Assembly: GCA_030532685.1 (NCBI GenBank)
Contig: JAUNKN010000008.1
Location: 1-54,367, forward strand
DNA: 54,367 nucleotides
Origin: Bacteroidales bacterium
GTDB lineage: Bacteria; Bacteroidota; Bacteroidia; Bacteroidales; Bacteroidaceae
Direction: 5' to 3'
Both the position numbers and the translations under genes were made by a program. Of this stretch, positions 26,423 to 34,609 are shown piece after piece. The notes beneath the pieces were generated by a model that was not told the origin of the DNA, did not search any database, and worked only from the letters and a program-made list of their open reading frames with translations. Each line of letters opens with the position of its first letter. Position 1 is the stretch's first letter.

Positions 26423-27328
26423 CTATGTATTACGTTGATCCTTGCCCCACATCAGTTTCTCGCGAAGTGTGCGGAAAAAGTTTTGGCCTTGTATCTTTAC
26501 CACTGGTTGTGTGAAATTTGCTCGACGCAAATGTACATGAGTTCCTTCTGGTAGGCTCTGGTTGCGCCCGTCGAGCGCGAGCAAAAAACTCCCACTTCGG
26601 CTGCGCACGCACAAATCAATTTCGACATCATCAGGAAGCACCATAGGACGCATTGTCAAGCTATGCGCAGCTACGGGAGAAAGGCAAAAAGTTGCCGAAA
26701 CGGGCTCTAAGACGGGACCACCTACAGAGAGAGAATAGCCCGTAGAACCTGTAGGAGTGCATATGATGAGCCCGTCGGCCAGATAGTTCGTGAGCAATTG
26801 TCCATCGACGAGTGTCGAAATTTCGATGAGCGAAGAGTTGTCGTGTTTCAGAAGAGCCACCTCATTGAGTGCATAAGGGCGAATCCCCAGCTCGCGTTCT
26901 TCAATGCTCACTTCTATAAGACTGCGCTGTTGCACTTCGTAAGTTCCTCGTACCACACAAGCCATGGCATCCTCTATATCGTTTGGACTCACATCGGCCA
27001 AAAAACCAAGTCGCCCAGTATTCACGCCAAGAATAGGCACACGTTTACGTCCCAGCTGCTCCACCGTGTTGAGAAAAGTCCCATCGCCACCCACCGATAC
27101 AACAAGGTCGGCCTCGCAACAATCAGCCTCGAATGTCTCAAAAGGCTGTACATTCTTTAACAGCGATGCATGGTGTTTGTTGAGAAACTCTGCAAACCGA
27201 TTTTCTACCTGTACGCGTACACTTTGAGTTTGCAGAGCGGCAATAATCCGAGCAGCATATTGGCTTTTTTCTGCCTGATAATTGTTCCCAAATACGGCTA
27301 TTTTGCTGGGGGTATTACTTTGGAGCAT
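26423..27328 (-). CDS. nadK: NAD kinase
   Basis: Phosphorylates NAD to NADP. The 301-residue protein has the family motifs 'VVSVGGDGTFLNTVE' (GGDGT), 'LGVNTGRLGFLADV', 'ALNEVALLK' (NE) and 'TPTGSTGYSLSVGGP'. It is transcribed divergently from pdxJ and is first in an operon with the ABC exporter. Confidence 0.97.
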   Translation of the reverse strand: MLQSNTPSKIAVFGNNYQAEKSQYAARIIAALQTQSVRVQVENRFAEFLNKHHASLLKNVQPFETFEADCCEADLVVSVGGDGTFLNTVEQLGRKRVPILGVNTGRLGFLADVSPNDIEDAMACVVRGTYEVQQRSLIEVSIEERELGIRPYALNEVALLKHDNSSLIEISTLVDGQLLTNYLADGLIICTPTGSTGYSLSVGGPVLEPVSATFCLSPVAAHSLTMRPMVLPDDVEIDLCVRSRSGSFLLALDGRNQSLPEGTHVHLRRANFTQPVVKIQGQNFFRTLREKLMWGKDQRNT

Positions 27329-27381
27329 AGGATTTTTCGTGATTTAACAATTTGCGACTCCGAGATGTTGAAAACTATTTG

Positions 27382-27389
27382 TACCTTTG
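27382..27389 (+). promoter_or_regulatory. -7 element upstream of pdxJ
   Basis: TACCTTTG on the plus strand, 73 bases before the pdxJ ATG. No TTG is at the usual 19-20 base distance, so support is partial. Confidence 0.4.
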
Positions 27390-27462
27390 TAATCCAAAAG
27401 CAAGGAGAAGTATATTTTCAATAGCAAAAGTACACATTTCTCCCTGCTATACAAAACTAATC

Positions 27463-28179
27463 ATGACTAAACTGAGTGTGAACATCAACAAGGTAGCTAC
27501 CTTGCGAAACGCCCGTGGTGGCTCCGTTCCCGATGTCTTACAGGTGGCTCTCGACTGTGAAAAATGGGGGGCACAAGGCATCACGGTACATCCTCGACCA
27601 GACGAGCGACACATCCGAAAAAGCGATGTTCGTGAACTCTCCTCGGCGATTCGCACAGAGTTCAATATCGAAGGCTATCCCTCTCCTGAATTTCTTGATT
27701 TGGTGTGCCAAGTACACCCTGCACAGGTCACTCTCGTACCCGATGCTCCCGATGCCCTCACTTCCAATGCGGGTTGGGACACTTGTGCTCAAAAGGAGAA
27801 GTTAGGGCCCATCGTACAACGTCTGAAAAGGGAAGGCATTCGGGTTTCTATCTTCATAGAACCCAGCGAAGCCATGGCACAGGGAGCCAAAGACCTTGGA
27901 GCTGACCGCATCGAGATGTACACCGAGCCTTATGCCCAAGCATACCCCTCAGATCCTGCGGCAGCTGTCGCCCCCTATGTGCATTGTGCAGAGTTTTGCA
28001 AAAAGATAGGACTGGGTGTCAATGCAGGGCACGATTTAAGCCTTGAAAATTTGGCCTATTTTGCGCAAGCTGTGCAACCTCTCGACGAAGTGAGCATAGG
28101 GCATGCTCTAATATGCGATGCACTCTATCTGGGACTCGAAACGACGATAAGCCGTTATCGTCAATGCTTACAGAAATAA
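27463..28179 (+). CDS. pdxJ: Pyridoxine 5'-phosphate synthase
   Basis: 238 residues from ATG 27463, where homology starts ('[20 protein letters not shown]'); the frame is open further upstream through the promoter. PdxJ condenses 1-deoxyxylulose 5-phosphate with 3-amino-2-oxopropyl phosphate to make vitamin B6. Recognisable are '[17 protein letters not shown]', 'FNIEGYPS', 'VTLVPD', 'VSIFIEPS', '[10 protein letters not shown]', '[10 protein letters not shown]' and '[12 protein letters not shown]'. It is divergent from nadK, a common Bacteroides arrangement. Confidence 0.97.
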   Translation: MTKLSVNINKVATLRNARGGSVPDVLQVALDCEKWGAQGITVHPRPDERHIRKSDVRELSSAIRTEFNIEGYPSPEFLDLVCQVHPAQVTLVPDAPDALTSNAGWDTCAQKEKLGPIVQRLKREGIRVSIFIEPSEAMAQGAKDLGADRIEMYTEPYAQAYPSDPAAAVAPYVHCAEFCKKIGLGVNAGHDLSLENLAYFAQAVQPLDEVSIGHALICDALYLGLETTISRYRQCLQK

Positions 28180-28230
28180 GCGATATTTCTTTGCTGAACA
28201 AAACCAACACAACAACTATATTGGCGAACT

Positions 28231-28770
28231 ATGCTTCACATTTTTATCGCCGAAGGCTTTGAGGAAATCGAAGCCTTTACCACGATTGACATCCTACGCC
28301 GTTGCGGTTTGGAGGTTACCTTGGTATCCATCACTGGCACCCGTCTCATACGTGGTGCTCATGGTATTCCAGTGATGGTCGACACTGTATTTCGCCGTGG
28401 TGAACTGCTTAAAAGCATGGGACTCATTCTCCCTGGTGGCATGCCTGGGGCTAAAAATTTGGGACTCCATGATGGCCTGGGCAAACTTCTTCACTACCAC
28501 GCTCCCATGCGTACGCTCATCGCGGCCATTTGTGCTGCTCCTAAGGTGCTGAGCAAACATGGCTTGCTTCGAGGACGTCGAGCAACCTGCTATCCTGGCT
28601 TTGAATCAGAATTGGAAGGTGCCATTTGCACCAACGAAATGGTTGTCGAGGACGACAATTTTATCACAGCCCGTGGCCCTGCTGCCGCCACCGACTTTGC
28701 TTTTGCCATTGCTGCACGCTTTGTAGACAATGCCACCCTCGCACGAGTAAAGGCCGAAATGCTGCTATAA
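28231..28770 (+). CDS. DJ-1/PfpI family protein
   Basis: 179 residues, close to YajL/DJ-1. The nucleophile elbow is 'AAICAAPKVL' (Cys ~101), with the conserved acidic residue in 'FIAEGFEEIEAFTTIDILRR' near the N-terminus, and 'LILPGGMPGAKNL' and 'ITARGPAAATDFA'. Members protect against oxidative or carbonyl damage; exact activity debated. It lies 51 bp after pdxJ and is likely cotranscribed. Confidence 0.92.
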   Translation: MLHIFIAEGFEEIEAFTTIDILRRCGLEVTLVSITGTRLIRGAHGIPVMVDTVFRRGELLKSMGLILPGGMPGAKNLGLHDGLGKLLHYHAPMRTLIAAICAAPKVLSKHGLLRGRRATCYPGFESELEGAICTNEMVVEDDNFITARGPAAATDFAFAIAARFVDNATLARVKAEMLL

Positions 28771-28809
28771 GACATCGCAGTATTGACATTATTCAGACTT
28801 TCTTCAGTT

Positions 28810-28853
28810 CTCGAACCTCGACCAAAGGCGTCAAGGTTCGGGAGCTTTTTTTT
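28810..28853 (+). terminator. Terminator of the pdxJ transcript
   Basis: Stem 28810-28818 with 28834-28842 (one wobble), an inner 3-bp extension, then eight T (28846-28853). Confidence 0.85.
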
Positions 28854-29104
28854 CGCTTTCTCTTAGAAAGCGTCATGCAGGGGAAAAAGAAAAGTGCTAA
28901 ACCCTATCCGAGAGAACAATACCAAAGGAGTGAAACGTGTCATGTACAGTATTTGTAGCGATAAAATGCGACTAATGTCTTGAATCGAAATCCTTTTTAT
29001 CGCTCTGTCTCACGGAGAAGGATTAGAAACCCTCTTTACGTTTGATTAAAGCCGAGGAATTTCCCAACAGAGGGAGGAGGAAAATACTAACTCGCAGGTT
29101 GATG
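28854..29104. other. Gene-free intergenic stretch
   Basis: No gene recognised between the pdxJ-unit terminator and the large palindrome. Confidence 0.4.
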
Positions 29105-29192
29105 TATTATTTCCGCGCAATTATTTAATTATTTCCGCGAGATTATGAAATTAAGTCCGCGGAAATAATTAAATAATTGCGCGGAAATAATA
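29105..29192. repeat. Large perfect palindrome with TTTCCGCG motifs
   Basis: A 35-bp perfect inverted repeat (29105-29139 with 29158-29192) around an 18-base centre. Each arm contains ATTTCCGCG twice, 22 bp apart (29109 and 29131; mirrored at 29158 and 29180). It lies between the converging pdxJ-side and amidase transcripts but is separate from both terminators. A single related motif is at ~50340. Confidence 0.85.
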
Positions 29193-29212
29193 AACTTTGA
29201 ACGGAGTGAAAA

Positions 29213-29250
29213 AATAGGCCCTCTGTCACTAAGAAAGTGGAGGACCTATT
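29213..29250 (-). terminator. Terminator of the amidase-containing transcript
   Basis: Imperfect hairpin (AATAGG..CCTATT ends, bulged centre), followed on the minus strand by six T. It lies ~125 bases after the stop of the gene at 29376. Confidence 0.65.
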
Positions 29251-29375
29251 GGAATGAGAGCTATAAAAGGCTCTGCTCTTGCAGAGTTGTGTAGTGTTCC
29301 CGACTTAGGGTAGAGGCAAAGAAAGAGAGAGAAGCGTCGGGAGGCATGGTCGGCAGGAGAGGGAGGAGCTATGGC

Positions 29376-32084
29376 TTAGGGGAGTAAGAAGCGCAAGATT
29401 GCTCCCATGCTTTGTGCTCGAAGAGAGTTGCCTACGATACACTCGAAAGGAAAGCCCAAAGTGAGGCAGCGTCGCTGCGGAGAAGAATAGGCAACTCCAG
29501 CAGAGTAGCCTCCATAGCCATAGGTGAAGGCCGAAAAGGCACCTTCGAGAGGACTGAGCACGTCGCTGTGCGTGCAAGCGTAGTGCGTGCTGTTGAGCTG
29601 TGTGAAGACCGGGAGATGCAGTTTGAGACCATAAAAATTACGTCGTTCTCCGTGAGCAATGTTGGCTTCGTGGCGCAAGCGCAGTGTCGTGGCGAGCCAT
29701 TGGCGCTGAGACTCGCTGGGCATATCGCTCCCTATGAAACTGCCGCTCACCAAGAGTGCTCCTCCGCGCGATTGAAAGCGTGAAAGCTGTTCTTGGGCGG
29801 CTGTGGGGAAGGCGCGATAGGGGAGGAGGTTGTGAGGGACATCGCGATTAAGGCCTGCGATATAGTCGATGAGGGCATAGGGCTGGAGCTGGCGTTCGCT
29901 CATGCGGCCAAAAGCCGATACGGAGGTCGAAGAGATGGAGAGGTCGCTGCGCGTAGCGAGGAGGGCGTTGCTATGCAATTCTACGCCATCGAAAGCATTG
30001 CCTGCAAGGAGTTGACCATTGATTTCGGTGCTTCCAAATCCGAATCCTGATGGCCCTTCTTTGCCCATGGCGGCACGAGAAAAATTGGTTTGTTGTCCTG
30101 TAAAGGCGGTCGTATAGTGGTAGGGTACCCCTAAATCGGCCGAGAGGTCAAAGCCCAAGCTATCGGCTGTTTCTATGCGAGCGGGCCCCGACAAACGATC
30201 GAAGGCATTGACCATGAGTACTTCTCTTCCGCGACCGCTGCGATGCAATTTGCTCGCATACACACTGAGAGGTTCGGAAGCAAAACTTTCGCCCCCAGCA
30301 TTCAGGGCTGCCACTTTGTAGATATAGTGCACACCGGGCTCAATGTCGAGGGTGATGGAGGTGCGACCATTGGTGAGGCGTCCATTGTCGAAGTCGGTAT
30401 GAGCCGTGCGCTGATACACGATGTAATTGCTGGCTTGGGCGTGAGCTTCGAGGGTATCGAGCGTGGGCTGCCAAGCGAGTTTCACTTGGTTGGCACCTTT
30501 CACGAGTGTTGCACTAAAGGAGGAGGGAGGGAGAGGTTGCACCACGGGATTGCGCTCGCCGTGCATCGAAGCTACGTAGCGTAAGATGCCTTTGTAAATG
30601 GCGCGCGAAGCCAAAAATTTGAAGTGAGGGTCATGGGCCAACTTCATGTCGTAGAAGTTTTGATGGGCCAAGAGTTCCAAAATCATGCTGGGCACGAGAG
30701 GGCTGCGCGTTTCGCCATAGTTGGCATTGCGCAATTCGCGGAGAGGAAACGTGGGGCTAAAGGTGCGAGAGATGTCGTTCGTGACGCTATTGAGCACCTC
30801 TTGGGCATAGCTGAATGCACTGCGACGATCGGTACCTGTGCGGTAGGTCGAGTCGGCGCGATCGCCCGTGGTGGTGACAATGCCCAACGCTCCCGTGTGG
30901 GCTCCCGTGCGAGAAAAGCCGGCATCGGTGTGCAGCGCAAAGGCCAACTCGAAGGGAACTCCACGTCCCGTTGTGTCGGGAACATAGGCCGAACCTCCTG
31001 CCAGATAGTTGAGCAGGTGTGAGCGTGAGCGAATGTCGTCGGCATAGTCGTTGAGGCTCAATCCCGTATTGAACAGCGTGTCGGGGAGCCCTGCCCACTG
31101 TGCATAGTAGCGGGCCCCCTCGTGCTGGCGAGCCATGCCCGAAGTGAGCCCTCTGGCATAGCTGCGCACAATAGTACTATCGGCTTGTAGCGTTTCGATG
31201 GGGAGAGAGCGTTCTGTTTGAGCCATACCTCCTCCAAAGCGCACGGCATCGGCAGCAATACTGCCTTGCTGTTTGCTGTAGTTGTGGAGCATCACGCTTC
31301 CTTGGGCATTTTTTCCTTCGTCAAAGAAGAAGGTGCCCAAGTAGAGCCACGTGCCGCCCCCAATGCGCTGATTGACACGAAAGGTGGTGTTGCCACCCGA
31401 ATGGCGCACCGTGTAGCGCGCATCGCTCACTGCATCGGGAAGGTTGGGGTAGGTCACATAGACGGCGTAGTGTCCAGCTTGCGGAATGAGAGGAGTCCAA
31501 CTGACGCTGGCGGCATTGTCGCGATTGCGAGTCGTCGGGATGCTGCGTGCCGTACCTGATAGAAAGGGTTGAGAGAGGTCGTTGAGCGTGGTCATCGGCT
31601 GGAGAAAACCTCGCACAGATGCAGTTTGCCAAGATTGGCTCGCGGTGTTGGTTTCGACATAGCTACCATAGCGAGAAGGGCTATCGTTGTCTACCACGGC
31701 CTCGCGGGTTTGAGGGTCGCGTTCGCGTGGGGTGTACACCACAGCCCCTGCTTTCTCGAGCATGGGAATGAGGTAGGGGAAGACATAGCTCTGAGTGAGC
31801 AAATCTTCGACCGTGCAGAACATGATGGGGCGCTGCCATTTCCACTTCGTTCCGTCGAAATATCGCCCATGGCTGGGAGAGATGTAGAGGTGCCGTCCAG
31901 CCAGTCCGTGCTTGAAGTTGTAAGGACGAGAGGCGTTGAGCACCCAAGGTTCGCCTTGATGTTGGGTCGATCCCCAAGAAAGGAAGGAGGGAAGTTGAGG
32001 TACAGCATTTTGCCCCTGCGCACGGAAGGGCGCAAGGGCAAAAAGGAAAGCGAAAACAAAGAGAACAGCGCGAAACTGATGCAT
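29376..32084 (-). CDS. Secreted amidase-like protein with golvesin/xanthan-lyase-type CBD and fibronectin III domain
   Basis: 902 residues with signal peptide 'AVLFVFAFLFALAPFRAQGQ'. Residues ~60-160 ('LYISPSHGRYF', 'LTQSYVFPYLIPMLEKAGAVVYTPRERD') and ~380-520 ('FALHTDAGF...GALGIVTTTG', 'VPSMILELLAHQNFYDMKLAHDPHFK') look like a split N-acetylmuramoyl-L-alanine amidase fold. Between them lies a golvesin/Xly CBD-like domain ('AGHYAVYVTYPNLPDAVSDARYTVRHSGG', 'LGTFFFDEGKNAQGSV'). A fibronectin III domain follows at ~545-635, then a C-terminal region with a flavodoxin-like or GATase-like look. Similar proteins in Bacteroides are often named xanthan lyase; cell-wall cleavage is the more likely activity (inference). 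Confidence 0.82.
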   Translation of the reverse strand: MHQFRAVLFVFAFLFALAPFRAQGQNAVPQLPSFLSWGSTQHQGEPWVLNASRPYNFKHGLAGRHLYISPSHGRYFDGTKWKWQRPIMFCTVEDLLTQSYVFPYLIPMLEKAGAVVYTPRERDPQTREAVVDNDSPSRYGSYVETNTASQSWQTASVRGFLQPMTTLNDLSQPFLSGTARSIPTTRNRDNAASVSWTPLIPQAGHYAVYVTYPNLPDAVSDARYTVRHSGGNTTFRVNQRIGGGTWLYLGTFFFDEGKNAQGSVMLHNYSKQQGSIAADAVRFGGGMAQTERSLPIETLQADSTIVRSYARGLTSGMARQHEGARYYAQWAGLPDTLFNTGLSLNDYADDIRSRSHLLNYLAGGSAYVPDTTGRGVPFELAFALHTDAGFSRTGAHTGALGIVTTTGDRADSTYRTGTDRRSAFSYAQEVLNSVTNDISRTFSPTFPLRELRNANYGETRSPLVPSMILELLAHQNFYDMKLAHDPHFKFLASRAIYKGILRYVASMHGERNPVVQPLPPSSFSATLVKGANQVKLAWQPTLDTLEAHAQASNYIVYQRTAHTDFDNGRLTNGRTSITLDIEPGVHYIYKVAALNAGGESFASEPLSVYASKLHRSGRGREVLMVNAFDRLSGPARIETADSLGFDLSADLGVPYHYTTAFTGQQTNFSRAAMGKEGPSGFGFGSTEINGQLLAGNAFDGVELHSNALLATRSDLSISSTSVSAFGRMSERQLQPYALIDYIAGLNRDVPHNLLPYRAFPTAAQEQLSRFQSRGGALLVSGSFIGSDMPSESQRQWLATTLRLRHEANIAHGERRNFYGLKLHLPVFTQLNSTHYACTHSDVLSPLEGAFSAFTYGYGGYSAGVAYSSPQRRCLTLGFPFECIVGNSLRAQSMGAILRFLLP

Positions 32085-32096
32085 GAAAGAGGTGGA

Positions 32097-32687
32097 TTAG
32101 AGCGATTCGACGGCAAACTTATGGGGATGAATGGCACGACCTTCAAATGCGCGGTAGTATTCCATGATTTCGCGCATATCGGCTTCGATATTGCCTGTGG
32201 GGAATAGTTCTTTGCTACATACTACTCGCTTGGCGCGAGCATCGATGGCAAAGAGCTGAATGGGAATGCCTGCCTTGTGGGCGATGTGGTAGAAACCGCG
32301 TTTCCAAGTGTGCACGAGCGAGCGAGTGCCTTCGGGGGTAACAGCGAGATTGAAATAGTCGCTCTTTTGAGCCACCTCCGCCAGTTGGTCGGTGAGCGAA
32401 ACTTGTTTGGAGCGATGCACAGGTATGCCTCCAATGGCACGAAGAAGGGGACCTAATGGCCAGAAAAACCATTCTTTTTTCATCAGAAAGCCTGCTTTGC
32501 GACCGAGGGCGGTATAGAAGATTTCACCGAGGATGAAATCCCAGTTGCTCGTATGAGGGGCTACACAGAGAATACATTTGTCGCGCTGGGGCACGCTGAC
32601 TTCGATAGTCCAGCCCAGCACACGAAAATAAAGGAATTTACAGAGAGATTGGAGCATCTGTGAGGGTGTTTTGATGTAACGCAACAT
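32097..32687 (-). CDS. Lysophospholipid acyltransferase family protein (PlsC-like)
   Basis: 196 residues from ATG 32687 (a GTG two codons earlier is possible). The acyltransferase motif HX4D is 'HTSNWD', with 'GGIPVHRS' and 'VTPEGTRS' as the other conserved blocks. It probably acylates a glycerophospholipid or lipid A-like precursor at the inner membrane. It ends 12 bp before the amidase-type gene. The ATG is at the 3' edge of a perfect inverted repeat. Confidence 0.9.
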   Translation of the reverse strand: MLRYIKTPSQMLQSLCKFLYFRVLGWTIEVSVPQRDKCILCVAPHTSNWDFILGEIFYTALGRKAGFLMKKEWFFWPLGPLLRAIGGIPVHRSKQVSLTDQLAEVAQKSDYFNLAVTPEGTRSLVHTWKRGFYHIAHKAGIPIQLFAIDARAKRVVCSKELFPTGNIEADMREIMEYYRAFEGRAIHPHKFAVESL

Positions 32688-32731
32688 TTGCACCCAGTAG
32701 CCGCACGCGTGGCGGTTCTTGGGTGCAAATG
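32685..32731 (-). promoter_or_regulatory. Hairpin including the start codon of the acyltransferase gene
   Basis: Perfect 12-bp inverted repeat (32685-32696 with 32720-32731) with a further inner stem (GCCGC/GCGGT type). In the mRNA the 3' arm contains the ATG at 32687, so folding would hide the start site. Confidence 0.6.
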
Positions 32732-32740
32732 CTGAGAGAG

Positions 32741-32759
32741 AAGGAGCTTTGCGCTCCTT
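32741..32759 (-). terminator. Small hairpin after the 87-residue gene
   Basis: 7-bp stem (AAGGAGC 32741-32747 with GCTCCTT 32753-32759), immediately after the stop at 32763. It has no good T run, so it may be an attenuator or mRNA end stabiliser. Confidence 0.35.
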
Positions 32760-32762
32760 GGC

Positions 32763-33026
32763 TTAAGCCTTGAGAATGGCCTGCCCAATGGCATTGGCCT
32801 TGTCGAGAAATTCGCTACGTAACTTGCGGTAGTAAAGGCGTTCGCTACCAGGTTCGGTGTGCGAAATGCGAGCTACATACTCTTGATTGAGGCGAACGAC
32901 GTCTTGCATCAAGGACTCGAGTGCAGCTTTGTCAGTGTCGTCTACGAGCTGCAATACCAGGCAGTCGGCAAAGAGCGACTGGCAGATGTTCTTGAGCGTT
33001 TTTTTGAGTTGTCGGCGGCTAGCCAT
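32763..33026 (-). CDS. Small conserved helical protein of unknown function
   Basis: 87 residues, alpha-helical ('RQLKKTLKNICQSLFADCLVLQLV', 'ALESLMQDVVRLNQEYVARISHTEPG'). Similar small proteins occur in other Bacteroidales (from memory) but no function is known. It follows the gamma subunit gene by 12 bp and is probably the last cistron of the oxidoreductase operon. Confidence 0.75.
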   Translation of the reverse strand: MASRRQLKKTLKNICQSLFADCLVLQLVDDTDKAALESLMQDVVRLNQEYVARISHTEPGSERLYYRKLRSEFLDKANAIGQAILKA

Positions 33027-33038
33027 AAGCGTAAGGGG

Positions 33039-33578
33039 TTAGAGGTTGATAAGTTCCATTCCTTTGAGAATGGCGGTTTCGTTGATGGGGAGCAGGTGAT
33101 GGTGCCGCTCGGGGAGGGATTTGCGCAGGGCAGCCATAACGCTGTCGATTTGTACGATGGGGTGCACTTTTAAGTATCCCCCAAGGACAATCATATTGAA
33201 ACATTTGGCCAGCTTCATCTCTGTGGCCGTGTTCATCGCTTGCATACAATGCACAGCGATGTCCTCGCGCGAAGGAGCGTCCATCACACCAAAACCATCG
33301 TAGATGAGTGTGCCGCCCTCTTTCACCTTCTTCTGGAACTTGTCGATCGAGGGTTGGTTCAGAAGAATGGCTGTATCATAGTGCGAGAGGATGGGCGAGG
33401 AAATTTTGTCGTCGCTCACAATGACGGTGACATTGGCTGTACCACCGCGCTGTTCTGGACCATAGGCGGGCATCCAGCTCACCTCTTTGCCCTCCATCAG
33501 AGCTGCGTAGGCGAGAATTTTACCCATAGAGAGCACGCCTTGTCCGCCAAATCCTGCGATAATGATCTCTTGTGTCAT
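33039..33578 (-). CDS. 2-oxoacid:acceptor oxidoreductase, gamma subunit
   Basis: 179 residues of the POR/KOR/VOR gamma domain: 'EIIIAGFGGQGVLSMGKILAYAALMEGKEVSWMPAYGPEQRGGTANVTVIVSDDKI' carries the GxGGQG loop and the 'PEQRGG' motif. It joins the alpha and beta subunits in oxidative decarboxylation of 2-oxoacids to acyl-CoA with ferredoxin reduction. It overlaps the beta gene by four bases (ATGA), so translation is coupled. Confidence 0.95.
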   Translation of the reverse strand: MTQEIIIAGFGGQGVLSMGKILAYAALMEGKEVSWMPAYGPEQRGGTANVTVIVSDDKISSPILSHYDTAILLNQPSIDKFQKKVKEGGTLIYDGFGVMDAPSREDIAVHCMQAMNTATEMKLAKCFNMIVLGGYLKVHPIVQIDSVMAALRKSLPERHHHLLPINETAILKGMELINL

Positions 33579-34354
33579 GGTTGCGGAGTCTTAGTGATGT
33601 CTTTAAGGTCGCCTTTGGGGTAGTGGGAGAACATGTTCTCCTTCATCCACTCGTTGGCATCGGCTGGCGAAATCTTCCAGCCCGAATTGCAGGTCGAAAC
33701 GAACTCGACGAAGCACGAACCCTTGTGTTGCAAAGAAAGGTCGAAAGCTTTGCGCAGAGCCAATTTGGCTTTACGTATCGAGGCTACGCTTTCCACGCTT
33801 TGTCGGGTCACATAGGCTGTGCCTTCGAGCATCGCGGCAATCTCTGCGAGCTTGATGGGATAGCCATGCAACGACGCTTCGCGCCCATAAGGACTGGTCG
33901 ATGTGACTTGTCCGAGTAGCGTGGTGGGCGACATTTGTCCGCCCGTCATGCCGTAAATGCCGTTGTTGATGTAGATAATGGTGATACCTTCGCCTCGGTT
34001 GAGCGCGTGTACGGTTTCGGTGAGTCCAATCGCGGAGGCATCGCCATCGCCTTGGTAGGTGAATACCAAATGCTCGGGCAGCACGCGCTTGATGGCCGTG
34101 GCTACGGCGCCTGCGCGTCCGTGTGCCGCTTCTTGGAAGTCTACATCGACGTATTTGTAAATGAACACGCCACAACCTACGGGGCTCACTCCTATGGCTT
34201 GTCCGCCCATGCCCATCTCTTCAATCACTTCGGCGATGAGCTTGTTGATGACGCCGTGCGAGCACCCTGGACAGTAGTGCATGGTGTTGCTATTGAGCAG
34301 CGAAGAGGTCTTATAGACCTGTGTGCCTTGTTGGATAATTTCTTCTTTGGTCAT
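33575..34354 (-). CDS. 2-oxoacid:ferredoxin oxidoreductase, beta subunit (TPP-binding)
   Basis: 259 residues. The TPP/Mg site is visible as 'GDGDASAIG...IYINNGIYGMTGGQMSPTT'. Cysteines in 'HYCPGCSHG' and 'PVGCGVF' fit the cluster ligands of the beta subunit. It forms the catalytic core with the alpha subunit encoded two genes upstream. Substrate specificity (2-oxoglutarate, branched-chain oxoacid or pyruvate) cannot be fixed from sequence. Confidence 0.95.
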   Translation of the reverse strand: MTKEEIIQQGTQVYKTSSLLNSNTMHYCPGCSHGVINKLIAEVIEEMGMGGQAIGVSPVGCGVFIYKYVDVDFQEAAHGRAGAVATAIKRVLPEHLVFTYQGDGDASAIGLTETVHALNRGEGITIIYINNGIYGMTGGQMSPTTLLGQVTSTSPYGREASLHGYPIKLAEIAAMLEGTAYVTRQSVESVASIRKAKLALRKAFDLSLQHKGSCFVEFVSTCNSGWKISPADANEWMKENMFSHYPKGDLKDITKTPQP

Positions 34355-34366
34355 AGCTTCAAGGTG

Positions 34367-34609
34367 CTAAAGCTTGTTGAAAATACCAGGCATACGAAAT
34401 AGTGCTTCGACCATCTTGATAAGAATGGCCACGAGGGCTATGCCGTAGCTGATGTAGAGCTTAATGTCGCCTGCGTCGAAGAGCAAAACTCCGAGAATGG
34501 CAAGAAGGGCCAAAAGTATGAAGATGCCGTTGAGCCAATTGCGCACCACGAGGAGGCGATGCTTGCGACGCTCGCTTTCTAATTGCTGTTGGGGAGAAAG
34601 GGACTTCAT
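34367..34609 (-). CDS. Small two-TM membrane protein inside the oxidoreductase operon
   Basis: 80 residues: a charged N-terminus ('SPQQQLESERRKHRLLVV') and two membrane spans ('WLNGIFILLALLAILGVLLF', 'LYISYGIALVAILIKMVEALF'). Its ATG overlaps the stop of the alpha subunit gene by four bases and it ends 12 bp before the beta gene, so it is translated together with the complex. It may anchor the enzyme at the membrane (inference); no family function is known. Confidence 0.8.
   Translation of the reverse strand: MKSLSPQQQLESERRKHRLLVVRNWLNGIFILLALLAILGVLLFDAGDIKLYISYGIALVAILIKMVEALFRMPGIFNKL

Noticed and set aside
29105-29192. Palindrome considered as insertion sequence ends
   Set aside because: The arms are only 18 bases apart, with no transposase or target duplication visible.
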